A stretch of DNA of 64,000 bases from Strongylocentrotus purpuratus (taxonomy: Eukaryota > Echinodermata > Echinoidea > Camarodonta > Strongylocentrotidae), in NCBI RefSeq assembly GCF_000002235.5, contig NW_022145596.1, positions 1,165,852-1,229,851 of the forward strand, given 5' to 3'. This document shows, in pieces, positions 58,801 to 64,000 of the stretch. The translations under genes were made by a program, and so were the position numbers. Every line of letters starts with the position of its first letter. Within the stretch, counting starts at the first letter, position 1. Below the pieces are notes generated by a model. That model was not told where the DNA came from. It worked only from the letters and a program-made list of their open reading frames with translations, and searched no databases.

Positions 58801-61800
58801 ATATTAGATGAATTCCAAACATAAAGCTTACTTAGAGCTATCAATGGCCATAACCTAAAACCCAATTGCAACAAAAGCCCTAACCCTATATCCAAAGCAA
58901 ATGAAGATGGACCATACATCTGTTAGGAGCTGGAAGAGCATGAACTCATATACAAGAACACAAAGTTACTGCCATTATATAATAAATATATATCTGTAAA
59001 GCGCTTTGAGAGGGCCTACTGTTTTGAAAAGTGCTATATAAGAACTAGCTATTATTATTATTATTATTATTTATTTATAATACAGGGATCAGAGATATAC
59101 ATATACATGTTCATGTATCTCTGAAACAAACAGATTTTGAACTCACAGCATTGAGGTTGATAGTTGGCATGGGTCCTTTCTTGTAAGGTGTGCTGGTAAA
59201 GCCTGGGCCTCCTCTACCTCCTGTGAAACCAAGGGTACCTGCAGTCTGGGCCGGTGAGATGGAGGAGGAGGAGATCAAATCATTATGTAACAGTTCTAAT
59301 ACTAAATAGTGTAGAGAGCACTTCATATGAAGAGGAGGGGGAAAGGGTAAGGGGGTCTTAATGTTCACAAAGCTATATGTAGTGTTACAACAACAACAAA
59401 AGAATGAGATGTATGAGTAATGGATACAATAAGAAAAGGAGATATCAATTTTCTGAAAAAATTGAAGTAAAAATAGATGGGCAGAGAGAAAGCAATAGAA
59501 AGGGAGGAAAAATAATTCATCACAATAATGGATGGACAAAAGAGGCATTGAAGAAAGTTGTAGGCAGAAAACGATAGAACGGAATGAAAACCAAGAAAGT
59601 GAAAAGAGAGAAGGGAGACGATGAAGAAAGAGTGTGAAATTCTACTTGTCAATCCAGTTTGATACACAAACTGTATACCGAACATAAAATAGCATGTTTT
59701 GATGAATTTATCACAAAAAGAAGAAGAGAGTGAACAATAATAACACCTCATGTAATAAAAACTAAGAATTACAACACAAATGAAATGATAATATGGCAGA
59801 ATTCATCATGAATTTCTTCTGCTCACATATATATGGATGGCAATTTCAAAATAGATCATCATGGCCTATACACATAAAGGTATAATATATGATGTGAGTT
59901 CAATGTCTATACCTGGGTATGCCAGGGTGTGGTGGAGTAATCAAATGTAGATCCCCATGTCTCATAGGGGGCCGATGCACCAGGGGTGTAGCCGGGGGCG
60001 TGGCCGGGGGCGTAGCCAGAGGTGTGCATGGATGCAGTGGTTTGATTGAGATCAGATGGAGGATTCTGGATAGCCTAGATACAGACAGAGGAGGTGGGTG
60101 TGGAGAAAACAACATGCAATGAACATGGAAACATAAGACAGAGTAAACAATGAGCATGCTTGTTATTTCTGATCACAAAAAGTGTTAATGTACATCGAAA
60201 TGTGAGGTTTCACAGCAGACAGTTGTGAAAGGAAGAACACATATGATCAAGTACTGCTATATACTGTTATGAATTGAGCACAACAAAGACTTTTTTTTCC
60301 TTCCATTTTAGTGTCAACTTTGATGATAAATGTACCTCCCTTCTACGGACCTTGTGGTACATGAAGATTAACAAAACAAGTAATTCAATAAAGTCCACAA
60401 CTAGTATAGCATATGTTTAAAAATAAACTTTTTGGTAACTTTCTACAAAACACATGACAAACCTATGACATAGATATGCTTTACACAGGTTTTGTTTTTA
60501 TTTATAAAAAAACAACAAGGATTATTCAATCCAAGCACACAAACAACAATAACAATAAAAGTTAAAGATAAACTTGGGTTCTGGTAATGAAATAGCATTT
60601 CATGATAAACTAGCTGTTTTAATTAAAGTCTGACTTTTAAATTCAGATATGAAATTAATCATGAATTAGTTATTTAATTATCATGCAGCAGATACAGCAA
60701 AATATAAAGAAGCTCACACAAAAATTGCTGTATCACATTCACTGAAAAATAAAAAGAAGACAAAAAGGGGCACAGACAGGTGGATTGGACGTACTATACA
60801 TGCATGTCAATCAATATTCTCATTTCCCTTGGAGCTATAAACACCCTGTATAAAAATCATTGAGCAGGTATTATTCATATGAGGATTTAACATTCATTAT
60901 AAGTTTCCTTTGATACTGTGAAAATTACTTTCTGTCATTACCAGAACCCAAGATTGTTTTTGACAGCCACACAACAATCCCACTTCATGCATTATACCTT
61001 TAGCGTTTGTTTGAGGGCCTGATAGCGAAGACAAAGAGGTACAGGGTGTTTCAAGGAAGCACAGCAAAGCAGCACAATAAATTCCATTAGCAGAATGTCA
61101 AAACAAACAAATCAGCAAGGATTAACAAGAAAAGCAAAGGGAATATAAACTATAACAGAACATTAATTTCATTGAGGAAGAAGCAAAATGATGATCGATG
61201 TTATTTAATAGATTTTCAAGTCTTGCATAAACAATAAACTTTAATATATGCAAACTTGAGAGGATAGCTACCCCAAAATGAAAGAACAACCAAGTAACAG
61301 GAAAACATTGAAATGACAAAAGAAAAACCCTTTTAAAATGTGAATTGAAAATGACAAATAAAAACAAAGTGAAGAAAAAAAAATTTATAGGATAAGAAAA
61401 TAATTGTATTCCAAGTTCCCACAACCATCAGATGAAGCAAACAAAACTAAATGCTTTAAAAGCAGCGCTTACCAAAATATTAATTCATTTATGACAGAAA
61501 TGAGGAGGAAATTTCAGAATGAGTGTTTTATAAAAAAATCTGAAACATGTGTTTGGCATGACACTATAATCACCTAAAGGGAAACCATACATTGCTAATG
61601 TTAATATCAATAAAATGATTCTCAGTTCAACAATTGATGAACGAATGAAACAAAGGAACAAAGCATTGGTAAAGAATATAAATGAAGCTTATATTTAGAG
61701 AATTTCGACCAACTAACTACAGAAGCTTTTCCAAAGGGTTTCCTATTGTGTAACAAAGCAATCAGACAAAATGGCTATTGTAATTAAACACAAAATATCC

Positions 61801-63718
61801 TTTACATTGCAAATGAGCAAAAATAGTAACATTTTAAAACTGAAAGAAAATAGACAACAAAAAGCATGCATCAAGAGTATTAGATGGGGTTATCGAATGT
61901 AAACAGGATTCCAAGCCCTTTATGAAAACATGACCCCCCCCCCCCCCCCCATGAATTTCATTAAAAAGGCAATTCACACATTAAAAAATACCAAAGCCAA
62001 TCATCCAGTGGGTCTACTTTTTGGTCATGGCACAAAATAGAGGAGACTGAATGTTTATTTTTTTTGACAATGATCTTTTCTGATTTTTTCTTTTCTTTCA
62101 GTGATTTAATTCCCCTAGATTTATTCTTCAGGCTTTCACTGAAATCTAGATTAGCTGGGAACCCGGCTACTATTTGTCTGCTATACTACAAGCAAGCTTT
62201 ATATTAGGAAGAACACCACACAAAACTAGCAATGAAAGTCAGGCAGTCACATACCATGACAGAAGCAAGCTTTCTCTTGACGCGTGCAAGACGCTCATGT
62301 TTCTTATCCTCAATGTCCTGGTCTATATCATGTTTAGTCCGTAGCGTTCCAACAAGACGTTCTTCTTCCTCTGTCACGTTGCCATCTTCAGCCTCCTTCC
62401 CAAGCTTCGTCCTGGCAAAACCCATGGTCAAATGTGCAACTATATACACAGAGAAGAAACATGATTGAAATGATGAAAGATCGATACACAGTTGTTTTTC
62501 ATTTCTTGTCCATGTAAGATAGGTCAGCACTTAGGAGGTAAGTGGATTTGTTTTAAAAAGAAACTTTCGGATCATCATGTACTACACCATGGAAAGTAAC
62601 TCAGTGATGTTTGATAGCTGATCATCCATTTCAAACAACTTTCATTTGACTCACACATCTCAGCTTTTCTCCAAATATTCATGTAGATTATAAGTTGAAA
62701 AGAAGAGTGTTTGAATGGACAAGCATCAAATAGGATACTTTTTATACTTTCACAAAAGATCATAGTCATATACATTTCAAGTACGATTTACCACAATAAA
62801 AACTAATCATGTTCAATACACTGCCTTATATGCAAACAGAATAATCTTGCTATTAGTAAAGCAACAGAGAATGTATAATATCCCCATAAAATTAAATACC
62901 GGTAAATCAATATTTCTAACTCATTGGAGATCCCCCCAAAATGTACATTTCTTGCAGGATTTGTATCATTGAAGATATTGTGTTAGGGTGTGGGTTACTA
63001 ATGATTTTATATTAGGTTCAGGTTCGGGGTTAGGTATACACTAGGAAGCTTGTGGGTTAGAACTTGGTTTACTATTGATGTTAGTTTAGGTTCAGGTTTA
63101 GTGTAAGGTATACAGATGAGTCTTGTGGGGGTGTCGTGGTATAGTGGTTCATACATCTGACTCTCTATCCAAGGGTTGAGGGTTCAAATCCTAGCCCGGC
63201 ACTAACGTCCTTTGGCAAGACATTAATCCATATTTGTCTTTTTCCACCGAGCTATAAATGGGTACCTAGCAATCGCTGGGGTAATAATAACTGCAGGCCC
63301 TCAGGAAGAACAGTATAGATGCTGATGAGGCTTCTCTGGGTTAATTTTTTTTTTTTATTTGATTCAGTTTATTGAAATAAAAGAACATGCAGCTGGGAAG
63401 CTGAAATTATTCAATTTACAAAGTCAATATACAACACAATAAACGATCAAAATGTGAATGACTCAAACGTACGAAAGGAATGATGTTATGGGGATTATGC
63501 AAGGAAATCATGACTTTATTTGTTTTGTGGAAGGAAACTAAATAAGAAACTAAATTTGTCTGATATTTTGTACATACCCTTAGCATCATAGATGTAGACT
63601 TGTATTGGATGTCCCTCACCCCGCGAGCATAGCGCCACCATGTGTTCATGAGGGTGGTAGTCTACATCACATACAGGTTGTCTATAACCAAGCTGTGTGT
63701 AGGCAGCTACCTGCTCAC
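55486..63718 (-). CDS. AHI1: AHI1/jouberin, C-terminal part (gene continues past the right edge)
   Basis: AHI1 is a ciliary transition-zone/basal-body scaffold with WD40 repeats followed by an SH3 domain. Visible minus-strand exons: 63718-63578, 62439-62255, probably 61018-60998, 60074-59913, 59245-59147, 58253-58019, 57546-57395, 56572-56484, 55882-55486. All phases agree, giving about 490 residues. The first holds the last WD40 blade (VCDVDYHPHEHMVALCSRGE, VYIYD), closely like human DVCYHPYEHMVAF...YIYD. Then come a charged, coiled-coil-like linker, a Gly/Pro/Tyr-rich segment, an SH3 domain (VVALYNYKAQRSDELSLEVG, NENWWMGQLANGQQGYFPAN, YVSYE), and a basic Ser/Lys-rich tail of about 210 residues. 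That tail is longer than in the human protein. The N-terminal region and most WD40 repeats lie outside the window. Confidence 0.93.
56484..56572 (-). CDS. AHI1: AHI1 exon (tail, acidic stretch)
   Basis: Acceptor atccacag|ttctct, donor caac|gtaagt, leaving phase 2. Encodes FSAVTTKSGELKFISGAEDS, then EVELVSSLA. Confidence 0.85.
57395..57546 (-). CDS. AHI1: AHI1 exon after the SH3 domain
   Basis: Acceptor ttactag|gtgaag (phase 1 in), donor agg|gtatga (phase 0 out). Encodes EEEDQTQMASRYQLEQSGLD, then a basic SPKRRSQVKGQHRAGSTPKK stretch. Confidence 0.88.
58019..58253 (-). CDS. AHI1: AHI1 SH3-domain exon
   Basis: 78 codons plus one base. The SH3 shows the ALYNY RT-loop start, SDEL, the WW pair (NENWWMG), and the GYFPANYV end motif. 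The donor gaag|gttcgt is weak; the following exon's phase requires it, and the stronger-looking gtaaca four bases on would break frame. Confidence 0.95.
58483..58748. mobile_element. MITE, ends caggggggtgtttcataaag
   Basis: The left arm caggggggtgtttcataaag, then ctgtttgtaaagttt, is the inverse of the right arm aactttacgaacagctttat, then gaaacaccccccctg. It is 266 bp, in an AHI1 intron. It belongs to the broader 'gtttcatâaag' palindromic type but is distinct from the copy at 48281. Confidence 0.85.
58975..59075 (+). mobile_element. SINE 3' tail fragment
   Basis: gtaaagcgctttgagagggc, then gtgctatataagaactagct, then ATT repeats. Confidence 0.6.
59147..59245 (-). CDS. AHI1: AHI1 exon (Gly-rich linker)
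   Basis: 33 codons, phase 0. Acceptor ccggcccag|actgca, donor gct|gtgagt. Encodes TAGTLGFTGGRGGPGFTSTP, then YKKGPMPTINLNA. Confidence 0.8.
59913..60074 (-). CDS. AHI1: AHI1 exon (Gly/Pro/Tyr repeats)
   Basis: 54 codons, phase 0. Acceptor tatctag|gctatc, donor cag|gtatag. Encodes AIQNPPSDLNQTTASMH, then a short repeat GYAPGHAPGYTPG and PYETWGSTFDYSTTPWHTQ. The repeat may vary in length between alleles. Confidence 0.82.
60998..61018 (-). CDS. AHI1: AHI1 candidate 21-nt microexon
   Basis: On the minus strand a strong pyrimidine tract and acceptor (cttcgctatcag|gccctc) is followed 21 bases later by a donor (aag|gtataa). It encodes ALKQTLK in phase 0, exactly fitting between the flanking phase-0 exons. 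Confidence 0.5.
62255..62439 (-). CDS. AHI1: AHI1 exon (charged linker)
   Basis: Acceptor tatatag|ttgcac (phase 1 in), donor atg|gtatgt. Encodes AHLTMGFARTKLGKEAEDG, then an acidic/basic heptad-like stretch EEEERLVGTLRTKHDIDQDI and RLARVKRKLASVM, likely a helix or coiled coil. Confidence 0.88.
63125..63345 (+). mobile_element. SINE family 1, head and body
   Basis: Head with gtgtcgtggtatagtggttc and gggttcaaatcctagcccgg, then cgtcctttggcaagacatta and a shortened body. The tRNA-like head is well preserved but runs straight into the SINE body. Confidence 0.75.
63578..63718 (-). CDS. AHI1: AHI1 exon with the last WD40 blade
   Basis: Acceptor ccctatatag|gtgagc (phase 1 in), donor aagg|gtatgt (phase 1 out). 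Encodes EQVAAYTQLGYRQPVCDVDY, HPHEHMVALCSRGEG, HPIQVYIYDAK. The next exon upstream is beyond or near the right edge; none was recognised in 63719-64000. Confidence 0.93.
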
Positions 63719-64000
63719 CTATATAGGGCATGAAAGAACATGATATGAAATGCAAAATGAAATTAAAGTTTAATTCTTTTCATCTTTCACATTCTCTTCC
63801 ATTTATTTACAACTGTTTCTTTGTGTTAGCTACTCTCTATAATGGTTCTATTAGACATTTTTCATTTACTGTAAATTCTAAAATCAGCCATTTTTAGCCT
63901 CAACTTTAGCTTGACATTCACAAGGGTCCAGACTCCCAAACTATAAACAGGTGCTCACTAACCCTAGAACAAAATACCTCCTATAGAGCCCTGTTTACAA

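Noticed and set aside
59365-59751. 128- and 145-codon minus-strand frames in an AHI1 intron
   Set aside because: Phenylalanine/serine-rich composition from an AT-rich intron; only the 99 bases at 59147-59245 fit the AHI1 frame and splice sites.
63129-63203. tRNA gene
   Set aside because: It has a tRNA-like head but is followed by the SINE family 1 body word (tcctttggcaagacattaat), as in other copies.

Overview
The window is eukaryotic: AT-rich, intron-dense, with GT-AG splicing and many decayed repeats. Three host genes can be read exon by exon. The mix of tRNA-headed SINEs ending in ATT runs, palindromic MITEs, CR1/L2-like LINE pieces and long poly-C/poly-G tracts suggests an invertebrate deuterostome, most likely an echinoderm such as a sea urchin. 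That is an inference and could not be checked by search.

Layout. From 1 to about 13.7 kb is a repeat nest: a decayed LINE (281-3182); a 7.2-kb element bounded by TGTGACCGC/GCGGTCACA ends and a duplicated CCGG (4159-11386), whose empty site survives as a paralogous repeat at the start of the window; a fold-back element; several minisatellites; and a hAT-like MITE. From 13.7 to 16.0 kb nothing codes. From 16.5 to 30.7 kb on the + strand lies a complete 12-exon class B scavenger receptor gene of the LIMP-2/SCARB2 type. A 10-copy 50-bp minisatellite runs up to its start codon and two more fill introns 3 and 8. From 30.7 to 38.6 kb is intergenic sequence with MITEs.

From 38.6 to 50.9 kb on the - strand lies an EEP-superfamily (CCR4/PDE12-like) nuclease gene. 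It has five constitutive coding exons and two intact, homologous, same-phase terminal exons 4.6 kb apart, so it could make two enzymes with different C-terminal halves of the catalytic domain. From 55.5 kb to beyond the right edge on the - strand lies the C-terminal part of AHI1/jouberin: last WD40 blade, charged linker, SH3 domain and a long basic tail. It includes a likely 21-nt microexon.

The three genes have no evident shared pathway: a lysosomal membrane receptor, an RNA/oligonucleotide nuclease and a ciliary transition-zone protein. AHI1 and the nuclease are head-to-tail on the - strand; the nuclease and the receptor converge tail-to-tail. The points most worth checking are the duplicated terminal exon, the 7.2-kb element with its empty site, a one-base C-run deletion in receptor exon 7, and the AHI1 microexon.
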